Assembly (NCBI GenBank): GCA_002492465.1
Contig: DKYT01000050.1
Coordinates: 494-42,048 of the forward strand
From: Lachnospiraceae bacterium UBA7093
GTDB taxonomy: Bacteria; Bacillota; Clostridia; Lachnospirales; Lachnospiraceae
Direction of reading: 5' to 3'
Length of the DNA: 41,555 nt
Numbering within the stretch: position 1 is the stretch's first letter; every line of letters starts with the position of its first letter. The position numbers and the translations under genes are program-made. Of this stretch, positions 32,566-40,185 are shown one piece after another. Under the pieces are notes generated by a model. It saw only the letters and a list, made by a program, of their open reading frames with translations, ran no database searches and had not been told where the DNA came from.

Positions 32566-33510
32566 ATGGAAGAGCGGAAGAATGTAAATACCAGACAGAT
32601 TTTCATTTATCTTTTGGTTACCTTTATTCTCACGTACGCTGTGGAAATTTTTCTCATTATGCCCATGATGGGAAGCGCAGATCTGCTGCAGGCATCTGTT
32701 GCGCAGATGCTGACGGCAGGGGTTATGATGATACCGGCTTTGGGAGCGTTGACGGCGCGCCTTGTAACAGGAGAAAAATTTAGAAAAGAAAATGTTATGC
32801 TTTCTTTTCATTTGAAGGGCAATCTGAAATATTACGGACTTGCATGGTTTGGCATGGCTTTTCTGATTGCTTTAGGCGCGGTGCTGTATTTTCTGATTTT
32901 TCCCAAGCAGTTTGATCCGGACATGGGCTATATAAAAGGTCTGTTGGAGAGCCAGATGGAGGCTTTGGGACAGAAGGGAGAAATTTCCCAGCCTATGGTG
33001 GTGCAGACTGTGGCGGTACAGACGCTTATAGGCGTTTTGCTATCCCCCTTTTTAAACGCAGTGCCCTGCTTTGGAGAAGAGTGGGGATGGAGAGGCTTTC
33101 TGCTGCCTAAGCTTTTGAAACGGTTTAAAGTAGTGCCGGCTCTTCTTTTAAACGGAGTGATCTGGGGGCTGTGGCATGCGCCTTTAATTGCAGCAGGGCA
33201 TAATTATGGAATCGGGTATTGGGGATTCCCTTATTTGGGGATATTCGCCATGTGCCTGTTTTGTATTGTCGTGGGTATTATTTTGTCTTATGTTACAATC
33301 AAAACAGAAAGCTGTATTCCGGCGATCATGGGGCATGGAACCCTGAACGGTCTTGCATCTCTGGGTATATGCTTTGCGTCCCTTGAAAACCCATACAATG
33401 TATTTTTAGGTCCCATGCCGGTGGGCGTGATCGGAGGAGCGGGGCTGATTGTAACAGCGGCGCTGCTGCTATTTCTTTTGTATCGGGAAGAAAAAAGTGT
33501 TGACAATTAG
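32566..33510 (+). CDS. CPBP family intramembrane glutamic endopeptidase (second)
   Basis: The protein has 314 residues and about eight membrane segments. FGEEWGWRGFLLPKL at residues 169-183 holds the EExxxR motif (E171, E172, R176), and WGLWHAPL holds the histidine (H204). A later GHGTLNGLAS segment has the third conserved histidine and asparagine. It differs strongly from the CPBP protein at 138-1106. Its last codons contain the infC promoter. Confidence 0.92.
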   Translation: MEERKNVNTRQIFIYLLVTFILTYAVEIFLIMPMMGSADLLQASVAQMLTAGVMMIPALGALTARLVTGEKFRKENVMLSFHLKGNLKYYGLAWFGMAFLIALGAVLYFLIFPKQFDPDMGYIKGLLESQMEALGQKGEISQPMVVQTVAVQTLIGVLLSPFLNAVPCFGEEWGWRGFLLPKLLKRFKVVPALLLNGVIWGLWHAPLIAAGHNYGIGYWGFPYLGIFAMCLFCIVVGIILSYVTIKTESCIPAIMGHGTLNGLASLGICFASLENPYNVFLGPMPVGVIGGAGLIVTAALLLFLLYREEKSVDN

Positions 33511-33528
33511 ATGATCAGGTGTTAAAGT
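33500..33528 (+). promoter_or_regulatory. promoter of the infC-rpmI-rplT operon
   Basis: TTGACA (33500-33505) and TAAAGT (33523-33528) are 17 bp apart. The promoter begins within the last codons of the CPBP gene and leaves a leader of about 180 nt before infC. Confidence 0.75.
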
Positions 33529-33534
33529 AAATGA

Positions 33535-33700
33535 GCATGCGGTAAATGCAGATATATGAAGCAGAGTATCCACTCTCACCCTGTGGCGATTGGGCTTACA
33601 GGCGTTTATAGTTTTCGCTTTGCGCTTGACGGGAATCAAATGCGCAGTAGTTGCTATGAAGTTTAGTGGATAGTTATGCTATCCACTTTTTTTATGAGAC
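33535..33700 (+). ncRNA. infC leader (L20-leader-like attenuator)
   Basis: The leader ends in an intrinsic terminator. AGTGGATAG and CTATCCACT (33665-33687) form a 9-bp stem followed by seven T. An upstream segment TATCCACT (33567-33574) can pair with the left side of that terminator, giving a competing antiterminator. In Firmicutes such leaders let ribosomal protein L20 stop transcription of infC-rpmI-rplT. I infer the same here from structure and position; a direct match to the known L20 leader family was not tested. Confidence 0.75.
33665..33693 (+). terminator. attenuator terminator upstream of infC
   Basis: A 9-bp perfect stem with a TTATG loop is followed by a run of T. It ends 23 bp before the infC start codon, so reading through it is required for expression of the operon from the upstream promoter. 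Confidence 0.88.
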
Positions 33701-33715
33701 AGGGAGGACACAGTC

Positions 33716-34222
33716 ATTAGCGAATTATTCATTAACGAACAGATCAGAGACAAGGAAGTGCGCGTGGTTGGAGAAAACGGCGAGCAGCTGGGCATCATGT
33801 CTTCAAGGGAAGCGTTACAGATGGCGGAGGAAGCAGGCGTAGATCTTGTAAAGATTGCACCCACCGCAAAGCCCCCTGTATGTAAGCTTGTGGATTACGG
33901 GAAGTATAAATATGAGCAGACCCGTAAGGAGAAGGAAGCGAAGAAAAAACAGAGAGTGATCGAAGTGAAGGAAATCCGCCTGTCGCCCAATATTGATACC
34001 AATGATCTCAATACCAAAATGAATGCGGCAAGGAAATTTATTTCCAAGGGAGACAGAGTGAAAATCACTTTAAGATTCCGGGGACGTGAAATGGCACATA
34101 TGGCAAACAGCAAGCATATTCTGGACGACTTTGCCCAGGCTCTTTCCGATGTGTGCGTGGTGGAGAAGGCGCCCAAGGTAGAAGGAAGAAGTATGACAAT
34201 GTTTTTAACTGAAAAGCGTTAG
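33716..34222 (+). CDS. infC: translation initiation factor IF-3 with AUU start codon
   Basis: The protein has 168 residues from the ATT at 33716, which lies 8 bp after GGGAGG. The first residues then read SELFINEQIRDKEVRVVGENGEQLG, the standard IF-3 N-terminus. Starting at the next usual codon (GTG 33758) would remove the conserved INEQIR stretch. AUU is the known infC start in many bacteria and lets IF-3 limit its own translation. The C-terminal domain (KEIRLSPNI, KVTL-like strand KITLRFRGREMAH) is complete. Confidence 0.95.
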   Translation: MSELFINEQIRDKEVRVVGENGEQLGIMSSREALQMAEEAGVDLVKIAPTAKPPVCKLVDYGKYKYEQTRKEKEAKKKQRVIEVKEIRLSPNIDTNDLNTKMNAARKFISKGDRVKITLRFRGREMAHMANSKHILDDFAQALSDVCVVEKAPKVEGRSMTMFLTEKR

Positions 34223-34241
34223 CCTGGCAGTTAAAATAGAT

Positions 34242-34261
34242 GGCGGAGGACATGCTCCGCC
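34242..34261 (+). promoter_or_regulatory. hairpin between infC and rpmI
   Basis: GGCGGAG and CTCCGCC form a perfect 7-bp stem with a 6-base loop. There is no T-run, so it is not a terminator. It may be a processing or protein-binding site. Confidence 0.4.
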
Positions 34262-34297
34262 GATGGAAATTAAATTAGTATACAGGAGGAAACAGTT

Positions 34298-34495
34298 ATG
34301 CCCAAAATGAAAACAAGCAAATCGGCTGCAAAGCGTTTTAAAGCTACAGGAACAGGTAAATTAAAAAGAAGCAAAGCTTACAAGAGCCATATCTTAACCA
34401 AGAAGACTACCAAGAGGAAAAGAAATTTAAGACAGCCTGCAATTACAGATAAGACCAACGTTAAGAATATGAAGAAGATTTTACCCTATTTATAA
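34298..34495 (+). CDS. rpmI: 50S ribosomal protein L35
   Basis: The protein has 65 residues, very basic, starting MPKMKTSKSAAKRFK as in L35 proteins and containing KSHILTKKTTKRKR. AGGAGG precedes the start. It is in the universal infC-rpmI-rplT order. Confidence 0.97.
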   Translation: MPKMKTSKSAAKRFKATGTGKLKRSKAYKSHILTKKTTKRKRNLRQPAITDKTNVKNMKKILPYL

Positions 34496-34516
34496 GTCGT
34501 AAGGAGGATATAAGAG

Positions 34517-34873
34517 ATGGCAAGAATTAAAGGCGGCATGAACGCCAAGAAAAAACATAATAGAGTATTAAAACTTGCAAAAGGCTACAGAGGCGCAAGA
34601 AGCAAACAGTACAGAGTAGCAAAGCAGTCCGTAATGAGAGCGTTAGCTTCCTCTTATGCAGGACGTAAAGAGAAAAAGCGTCAGTTCAGACAGCTTTGGA
34701 TTGCACGTATCAACGCAGCGGCAAGAATGAACGATTTATCCTACAGCAAATTTATGCATGGGCTGAAGCTTGCAGGAGTGGAGATTAACAGAAAGATGCT
34801 TGCAGAGATGGCAGTCAACGATGCCGAGGGCTTCAAGACACTGGCTGATCTTGCAAAAAGCAAAATTGCATAA
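34517..34873 (+). CDS. rplT: 50S ribosomal protein L20
   Basis: The protein has 118 residues, the normal L20 length. It shows the conserved KLAKGYRGARSK and RKEKKRQFRQLWIARINAA stretches. L20 is an early assembly protein of the large subunit and the likely effector of the leader upstream of infC. Confidence 0.97.
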   Translation: MARIKGGMNAKKKHNRVLKLAKGYRGARSKQYRVAKQSVMRALASSYAGRKEKKRQFRQLWIARINAAARMNDLSYSKFMHGLKLAGVEINRKMLAEMAVNDAEGFKTLADLAKSKIA

Positions 34874-34897
34874 GACGGATTTCCATACGTTTGAACC

Positions 34898-34930
34898 AAA
34901 GACCTTATTCTGAACAATAAGGTCTTTTTT
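34898..34930 (+). terminator. terminator of the infC-rpmI-rplT operon
   Basis: AAAGACCTTATT and AATAAGGTCTTT form a 12-bp stem with a 6-base loop, followed by a T-run. Confidence 0.92.
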
Positions 34931-34993
34931 CTATAGGAAACATGTGATATGATTGCTTTATATTGTAACGGAACAGATACAGGGAGGAATGAA

Positions 34994-36493
34994 ATGAAGG
35001 CGCTCAGGCATTTGGAACCCAAGGACGTTTTTTATTATTTTGAGGAAATCAGCCAAATTCCCCACGGATCAGGAAATACGGATCAGATCAGCAATTATCT
35101 GGTACAGTTTGCCAGAGAGAAAAATCTTGAATACTATCAGGACGAAATTGGAAATGTGATCATAATTAAGGAAGCTTCCCCGGGTTATGAAGATCATGCG
35201 CCGGTTATGCTCCAGGGACATATGGATATGGTAACGGTGAAAAAACCGGAGTCACCGCTGGATATGGAGAAAGACGGTTTGAAGCTGGTAGTAGACGGCG
35301 ACAGGCTGATGGCGGAGGGAACCAGCTTAGGGGGCGACGACGGAATTGCCCTTGCCTATGGTCTTGCCCTTCTCGCAGGCAGCCAATATCAGCACCCCAG
35401 GGTAGAACTGGTGATTACCGTTGATGAGGAAGTGGGAATGGACGGGGCAAGAGCCCTGGATGTTACCCCTTTGAAAGCAAAGCGGCTGGTCAACCTTGAC
35501 TCGGAGGAGGAAGGAATTTTTCTCTCAGGCTGTGCCGGCGGCGCCAGAGTGAATTATTTTTTTGAGCATGAAAGGAAACCACGAAAAGGGATTCGCTGTG
35601 AAGTTCGTATAGAAGGGTTAAAAGGCGGTCATTCCGGCGAGGAAATCCATAAGGAGCGGGGAAACGCAATCTGCCTTTTGGGAAGAACCCTTGCAAAGCT
35701 TTCGGGAAAGCTGGATATATGTATTGAAAATCTGGAAGGGGGCGTGGCGGATAACGCCATTCCAAGCTTTGCCACTGCGCGCATTCTGCTTACCGGTTAT
35801 GAAAACGGGGAAAGCAGGCAGAAGAGTATGCAGGGGGAGTTTTCCGAGCAGGAATGCCTGGCGCTTTTTAAACACACCTGCGAAAAGCTGGGCAGAGAAT
35901 TTTGGGAGGAACTTACGGACAAAGACGACGGAGTATGTATTAAGACCTGTTCTCATGGGATCGGAGAGGAAATGGTCATGGAGGAAGAGGCAAGCCGCCG
36001 ATTGACAGGTATGCTGAACGCGCTTCCTCACGGCGTTCTTGCAATGAGCAGCGCTATGCCGGGGCTTGTGGAAACCTCTCTTAATCCGGGGCTGCTTTCC
36101 ACGAATGAGCGTCAGGTAAGCTTGGGTATATCCGTGCGCAGCTCCTTTGACAGCGCAAAGCAGGCGTTGATCCGGCAGCTTCAAAGCATTGCTTATCTTG
36201 CCGGGGCAAAAACGGAGGTGACCGGAGAATACCCTGGATGGACCTACAAAAAAGAGTCGCCGCTGCGGGATAAGATGATAGAAGTATATGAAGAAATGTA
36301 TCAGGCAAAGCCGGAGGTCAAGGCGATTCATGCGGGCGTGGAGTGCGGGTTGCTTGCCCACAAAATACATGGGCTGGACTGTGTGTCCATAGGACCGGAT
36401 ATGAAGAACATTCACACGGCGGAGGAGGAACTTTGCATTTCTTCCGCAGAGAGAGTCTGGAAATATCTTTTAAGGCTTTTAAAGGCACTATAG
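34994..36493 (+). CDS. pepD: aminoacyl-histidine dipeptidase (M20/PepD)
   Basis: The protein has 499 residues from the ATG at 34994, which follows GGGAGG; the ATG at 34949 lacks such a site. M20 metal-binding motifs are LQGHMDMV, GGDDGIALA, and TVDEEVGMDGA with the catalytic Glu. NLDSEEEG and SGCAGG are typical of PepD, and HAGVECGLL lies near the C-terminus. It hydrolyses Xaa-His and other dipeptides in the cytoplasm. Confidence 0.94.
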   Translation: MKALRHLEPKDVFYYFEEISQIPHGSGNTDQISNYLVQFAREKNLEYYQDEIGNVIIIKEASPGYEDHAPVMLQGHMDMVTVKKPESPLDMEKDGLKLVVDGDRLMAEGTSLGGDDGIALAYGLALLAGSQYQHPRVELVITVDEEVGMDGARALDVTPLKAKRLVNLDSEEEGIFLSGCAGGARVNYFFEHERKPRKGIRCEVRIEGLKGGHSGEEIHKERGNAICLLGRTLAKLSGKLDICIENLEGGVADNAIPSFATARILLTGYENGESRQKSMQGEFSEQECLALFKHTCEKLGREFWEELTDKDDGVCIKTCSHGIGEEMVMEEEASRRLTGMLNALPHGVLAMSSAMPGLVETSLNPGLLSTNERQVSLGISVRSSFDSAKQALIRQLQSIAYLAGAKTEVTGEYPGWTYKKESPLRDKMIEVYEEMYQAKPEVKAIHAGVECGLLAHKIHGLDCVSIGPDMKNIHTAEEELCISSAERVWKYLLRLLKAL

Positions 36494-36515
36494 GAAACAG
36501 GATAAGGAGTATGCC

Positions 36516-37679
36516 ATGAATTTAAACCGGAAAAACATAAAAAAGATACGGGGGTTGATTTTGTTTGCCGCCCTGACAGTCCTGGGGCTGATGAAATTTG
36601 ATCTTCTTTGCGCTGCTGTTGTGTTCGTGGTGAATATTTTGAAGCCTTTCATTTTAGGCGGAATGATCGCATTTGTAATCAACATTCCCATGGCTTTTTT
36701 TGAAACAAAGGTGTTTGACCGTCATTTCAGGAAGGGACGGAGAGGGGTGAGCATGGTGCTTTCCTTTCTGGCCGTGATTCTGGCGGTTACTTTGGTGGTG
36801 GTTACGGTGATCCCTCAGCTTTTTGGGGCGATCAAGGTGCTGACCAACAAGATCCCCATATTCTGGAGTGGTTTGATCAGTCAGCTAGAGATTATATTTG
36901 CAGAAAATCCTGAACTGATGGAAATTTTAAACAGCTTTGAAACAATCCAGATCGACTGGCAGAAAATCATCAATACCGTTTTGGAGTTCCTGCGGAACGG
37001 AATGGGAAGTATGCTGACCTCCACTTTTACGGTGGCAAGCAGTATTATCAGCAGTACCGTTAATTTCTTTATCGCCCTGGTCTTTTCCATTTATATTCTG
37101 GTACAGAAGGAGAAGCTGGGAAGCCAGTTTAAAAGGCTTCTGCAGGCATATACAACGCCTAAGATCTATCAGGGAACGCTTAAGGTGTGCGGGCTTTTGC
37201 ATCAGAATTTCAGCCATTTTATTACCGGACAATGTACGGAAGCGGTTATTTTGGGGCTGATGTTTGTGATTTCCATGACGATCTTCAGATTTGATTATGC
37301 TGTGATGATAGGGGTGCTGATTGCGTTTACCGCACTGATTCCCATAGTAGGCGCATTTATCGGCTGCTTTATCGGCGCATTTTTGATGCTGGTGGATGAT
37401 CCCGTTAAGGCTCTTTGGTTTGTGATTCTGTTTATCGTTTTGCAGCAGATCGAAGGGAATCTGATTTATCCCCATGTGGTAGGAAACTCTGTGGGGTTGC
37501 CTTCTATCTGGGTGCTTGCGGCGGTTACTGTGGGCGGCAGCTTAATGGGCGTATTTGGTATGCTGGTCTTTATTCCTCTGCTTTCTACAGTTTATATGCT
37601 ACTCAGGGAGGATGTAAATAAACGGAATGGCACTTTGACGGCGCCTCCGGCAGAGACGCCGAAAGATCCACCCAAATAG
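36516..37679 (+). CDS. AI-2E family transporter (PerM/YdbI-like)
   Basis: The protein has 387 residues with about eight membrane helices. It has the family end-segment ADDPVKALWF-like (residues near 290), then QQIEGNLIYPHVVGNSVGLPS, the best-known signature of the AI-2E exporter/PerM family. Members have been linked to autoinducer export or ion transport, and the substrate cannot be read. It begins 22 bp after pepD. Confidence 0.93.
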   Translation: MNLNRKNIKKIRGLILFAALTVLGLMKFDLLCAAVVFVVNILKPFILGGMIAFVINIPMAFFETKVFDRHFRKGRRGVSMVLSFLAVILAVTLVVVTVIPQLFGAIKVLTNKIPIFWSGLISQLEIIFAENPELMEILNSFETIQIDWQKIINTVLEFLRNGMGSMLTSTFTVASSIISSTVNFFIALVFSIYILVQKEKLGSQFKRLLQAYTTPKIYQGTLKVCGLLHQNFSHFITGQCTEAVILGLMFVISMTIFRFDYAVMIGVLIAFTALIPIVGAFIGCFIGAFLMLVDDPVKALWFVILFIVLQQIEGNLIYPHVVGNSVGLPSIWVLAAVTVGGSLMGVFGMLVFIPLLSTVYMLLREDVNKRNGTLTAPPAETPKDPPK

Positions 37680-37681
37680 AA

Positions 37682-37705
37682 AAGCACTGGCAAAAACCAG
37701 TGCTT
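37682..37705 (-). terminator. terminator downstream of tRNA-Pro
   Basis: AAGCACTGG and CCAGTGCTT form a 9-bp stem with a 6-base loop. On the minus strand it is followed by TTTTCTATTT, so it ends the tRNA transcript. It may also end the convergent permease transcript. Confidence 0.75.
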
Positions 37706-37710
37706 CCTCG

Positions 37711-37783
37711 TCGGAGTGACAAGACTTGAACTTGCGGCCTCTACTTCCCTAAAGTAGCGCTCTACCACCTGAGCCACACCCCG
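37711..37783 (-). tRNA. tRNA-Pro with AGG anticodon
   Basis: The 73-nt sequence folds as a cloverleaf: acceptor CGGGGTG/CACTCCG with one G-T pair, D stem GCTC/GAGC, anticodon stem CTACT/AGTAG with loop TTAGGGA, five-base variable loop, and T arm GCAAG-TTCAAGT-CTTGT. Discriminator A73 and the C1-G72 pair agree with proline identity. The 3' CCA is not encoded. The T stem includes a G-T pair. A34 would be read as inosine if modified. Confidence 0.88.
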
Positions 37784-37796
37784 AAACGCAAGTTAT

Positions 37797-37825
37797 ATTA
37801 TAAAGGGTATAAGAAATAAAATCAA
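37797..37825 (-). promoter_or_regulatory. promoter of tRNA-Pro
   Basis: On the minus strand TTGATT (37820-37825) and TATAAT (37797-37802) are 17 bp apart. They lie 13 bp before the mature tRNA 5' end. Confidence 0.75.
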
Positions 37826-37875
37826 GCCCTAATTTAAAAAAGTTTGTGTGAAATAGGATTAACCGGGAAAACGTG

Positions 37876-38169
37876 ATGATAGATAAAGAAAAATTTCATA
37901 TTCTCAACTATATTAAAAAGGAAGAATACAGTGCCAGTATGGACGGCATGCGCTATATGCTGAAAAAGAAGGACACGGAGGAAGGTGCGAGGCTGGAAGC
38001 CATCATTTGGCCGGAGCCTTACTGCTATGCCAAAACGGAAGAGGAGAAGAAACAGCGCCGGGAGTTTGCCCTGACGGAAGAAGGCGTCAGGGAAGCGGCG
38101 GACTGGTTGAATGAGCAGTATACCCAGCAGAGAAACTTATGGGAGTTGTCAAAGAAAATGCGCCTTTAA
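37876..38169 (+). CDS. small protein of unknown function
   Basis: The protein has 97 residues from the ATG at 37876 (GTG at 37873 is adjacent). It is charged and soluble, with many Lys and Glu residues, EEKKQRREFALTEEG in the middle and a helical C-terminus. No domain is recognised. The Shine-Dalgarno is weak (GGGA). Codon use is like that of its neighbours, so I think it is real. Confidence 0.65.
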   Translation: MIDKEKFHILNYIKKEEYSASMDGMRYMLKKKDTEEGARLEAIIWPEPYCYAKTEEEKKQRREFALTEEGVREAADWLNEQYTQQRNLWELSKKMRL

Positions 38170-38193
38170 GGCTGCAATTCTTTTATTTTCTTA

Positions 38194-38222
38194 TTGAAAT
38201 TAGTTCTTATTATGAATATAAT
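38194..38222 (+). promoter_or_regulatory. promoter of the small signal-protein-like gene
   Basis: TTGAAA (38194-38199) and TATAAT (38217-38222) are 17 bp apart, followed by the gene start about 45 bp on. Confidence 0.75.
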
Positions 38223-38267
38223 ATAAATAGTTGACATAATGTGAGAACTGTACGGGGAGAGAAGGGT

Positions 38268-38558
38268 ATGACACCATTGATTTTTGACGACCAGAAGATT
38301 AACAGGGAAGTGGCTTTTTGCAGAGTATACAGTATGAACAGCAAAGAAAAGCTGGAAAAACTTTTTCTGAAAAATCGGATTTCCTATTTTATCGAATGGC
38401 AGGAGCGTTCTTTTTTTGCAAGGCTTTTTGGCGGAGAGAAAAATAAAGAGAAGGTCGTGTTTACCATTCGGATTAACGAAGCGGATGTGGAGCGCGCCAC
38501 TGAGCTGGTGCAGGGAATCGACTCTATAAAGCTTAGAAGATTAAAAGAAGACTCATAA
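38268..38558 (+). CDS. small protein, possibly DUF2007-like
   Basis: The protein has 96 residues from the ATG at 38268, after GGGGAGAG. It begins with a strand-helix unit (FCRVYSMNSKEKLEKLFLKNRISYFIEW). It ends with FTIRINEADVERATELVQ. This alternation resembles the DUF2007 signal-transducing-like fold, but I cannot confirm it. A good terminator follows, so the gene is a single transcription unit. Confidence 0.65.
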   Translation: MTPLIFDDQKINREVAFCRVYSMNSKEKLEKLFLKNRISYFIEWQERSFFARLFGGEKNKEKVVFTIRINEADVERATELVQGIDSIKLRRLKEDS

Positions 38559-38568
38559 AAGAAGGAAG

Positions 38569-38600
38569 ACCCCAGGTACGGATGCTGCCCGGGGTTGTTT
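38569..38600 (+). terminator. terminator after the DUF2007-like gene
   Basis: ACCCC-A-GG and CC-C-GGGGT form a stem with a short mismatch around a 9-11-base loop, followed by a T-rich tail TGTTTACTTTT. Confidence 0.6.
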
Positions 38601-38626
38601 ACTTTTATGAACAGGAGGAAATGAAA

Positions 38627-39844
38627 ATGGAGCCAAGATCCAATCAAAGCAGCAAACCGGCGGGCAGTCAGAGAACAAACCAAAAACAAAAGAAAGAGAA
38701 GAATATATGTCCCGTATATAAAAAATGTGGCGCCTGCCAGCTTTTACACATGGATTATGCCGCACAGCTGCGCTATAAAAAGGAACAGGTGCAGACGCTG
38801 CTTAAGCCTTATGGAAAACTGGAGGGAATGATTGGCATGGATGCGCCGGAGCATTACCGCCATAAAGTACATGCCGTTTTTGGGAGAGATGCAAGGGGAA
38901 ATGTGATTTCAGGGGTATACAAAGAGGGAACTCATATCATAGTTCCGGTAGAAAATTGCCTGCTGGAAAATGAAAAGGCGGATGCTATTATACAGACAAT
39001 AAGAGGGATGCTAAAGTCCTTTAAAATAAAAGTCTATGATGAAGATACGGATTATGGTCTGCTGCGCCATGTGCTTGTGCGGGTAGGGTATAAGACGGGG
39101 CAGATTATGGTAGTGCTGGTGCTCCGGTCGCCTATTCTTCCTTCTAAAAATAATTTTGTAAAGGCACTGCGCAAGGAGCATCCTGAAATCACCACGGTTA
39201 TTGTAAATGTAAACGATAAAAGTACCAGTATGGTGCTGGGAGAAAAGGAGCAGGTAATTTACGGTCCCCGGTACATTGAAGATGAATTGTGCGGTATGAA
39301 ATTTAAAATATCGCCCAGATCATTTTACCAGGTGAATCCCAGACAGACGGAGCTTCTTTACCAGAAGGCAATTGAATATGCAGAGCTTTCCGGCAGGGAA
39401 ACGGTTTTGGACGCTTACTGCGGAACAGGAACCATCGGCATGATCGCGGCGACCAGGGCAGGAAAGGTAATAGGGGTAGAGCTGAATAAGGACGCGGTAA
39501 GGGATGCAGTGGCAGGCGCCAAACAGAATCAGGTGGGCAATATCCGGTTTTACCAGGGGGATGCCGGAGCGTTTATGACCAGCATGGCGGACGCCGGGGA
39601 GAAGGTGGATGTGGTGCTTATGGACCCGCCGCGGACGGGAAGCAGCGAAACTTTTTTATCTGCGCTGGTGAAACTGAAACCAAAGAAAGTGGTGTATGTG
39701 TCCTGCAATCCGGAGACGCTGGCGAGGGATTTGAAGTACCTTTGCGGGAAGGGGTATCGGATGAGGAAGGGAGTGGGGGTGGATATGTTTCCTTTTACGA
39801 AGCACGTTGAGGTAATAATAATGATGCGGCTTGTGGAAAAATAA
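38627..39844 (+). CDS. rlmD: 23S rRNA (uracil-C5)-methyltransferase, RlmD/RumA type
   Basis: The protein has 405 residues from the ATG at 38627, after AGGAGG at correct spacing; the ATG at 38621 lies too close. It starts with a basic Gln/Lys-rich tail of about 30 residues and a cysteine cluster CPVYKKCGACQLLHM that likely binds a [4Fe-4S] cluster. The catalytic half has SFYQVNP, DAYCGTGTIG, MDPPRTGS and YVSCNPETLARD with the nucleophilic Cys. The N-terminal TRAM domain of E. coli RumA is missing. The target uridine cannot be told from sequence, so the symbol is tentative. Confidence 0.85.
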   Translation: MEPRSNQSSKPAGSQRTNQKQKKEKNICPVYKKCGACQLLHMDYAAQLRYKKEQVQTLLKPYGKLEGMIGMDAPEHYRHKVHAVFGRDARGNVISGVYKEGTHIIVPVENCLLENEKADAIIQTIRGMLKSFKIKVYDEDTDYGLLRHVLVRVGYKTGQIMVVLVLRSPILPSKNNFVKALRKEHPEITTVIVNVNDKSTSMVLGEKEQVIYGPRYIEDELCGMKFKISPRSFYQVNPRQTELLYQKAIEYAELSGRETVLDAYCGTGTIGMIAATRAGKVIGVELNKDAVRDAVAGAKQNQVGNIRFYQGDAGAFMTSMADAGEKVDVVLMDPPRTGSSETFLSALVKLKPKKVVYVSCNPETLARDLKYLCGKGYRMRKGVGVDMFPFTKHVEVIIMMRLVEK

Positions 39845-39891
39845 AGAATTTGGCAGTCTAAACCACAAGATATTGTGGCTTGGGGCAAAAA

Positions 39892-40185
39892 ATGAAAAAA
39901 TCAGCCAGTTTCTGCCCTTTTTTTGCCAGATTTTTCAACCCGAAATGCATCGAGAACGGACCGGACGGGAAGGGGTTCATGAGGACGAGGTTCTATTACT
40001 GCGATCCAAGTGCGCCCTACCAGAAAGCAGAGATCGAATTGGGGCATGAATTTATCCGAAGGGTGGTGCCCAGGGGGAAGAGCCCGTATGAAACATTTTG
40101 TTTCTATTACGGGGAAGAACTGGCGCAGAAGTTAGGACGTCATGAGGTTGACGCCACCAACATCACCTCACGCCAGGACTCCTAA
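39892..40185 (+). CDS. orphan hypothetical protein
   Basis: The protein has 97 residues from the ATG at 39892 (TTG at 39880 is in frame). It has an N-terminal stretch KKSASFCPFFARFFNPKC and a polar C-terminus ending in TSRQDS. No clear Shine-Dalgarno or promoter is visible. No family is recognised. It could be a fragment left from a larger gene, because the sequence after it is disordered and noncoding. Confidence 0.4.
   Translation: MKKSASFCPFFARFFNPKCIENGPDGKGFMRTRFYYCDPSAPYQKAEIELGHEFIRRVVPRGKSPYETFCFYYGEELAQKLGRHEVDATNITSRQDS

Noticed and set aside
37592..37777. Minus-strand frame of 61 codons over the tRNA
   Set aside because: It is the tRNA sequence read as codons and then continues through a terminator.
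39863..39878. CCACAA...TTGTGG hairpin as terminator of the methyltransferase gene
   Set aside because: The stem is only 6 bp and no T-run follows on either strand.
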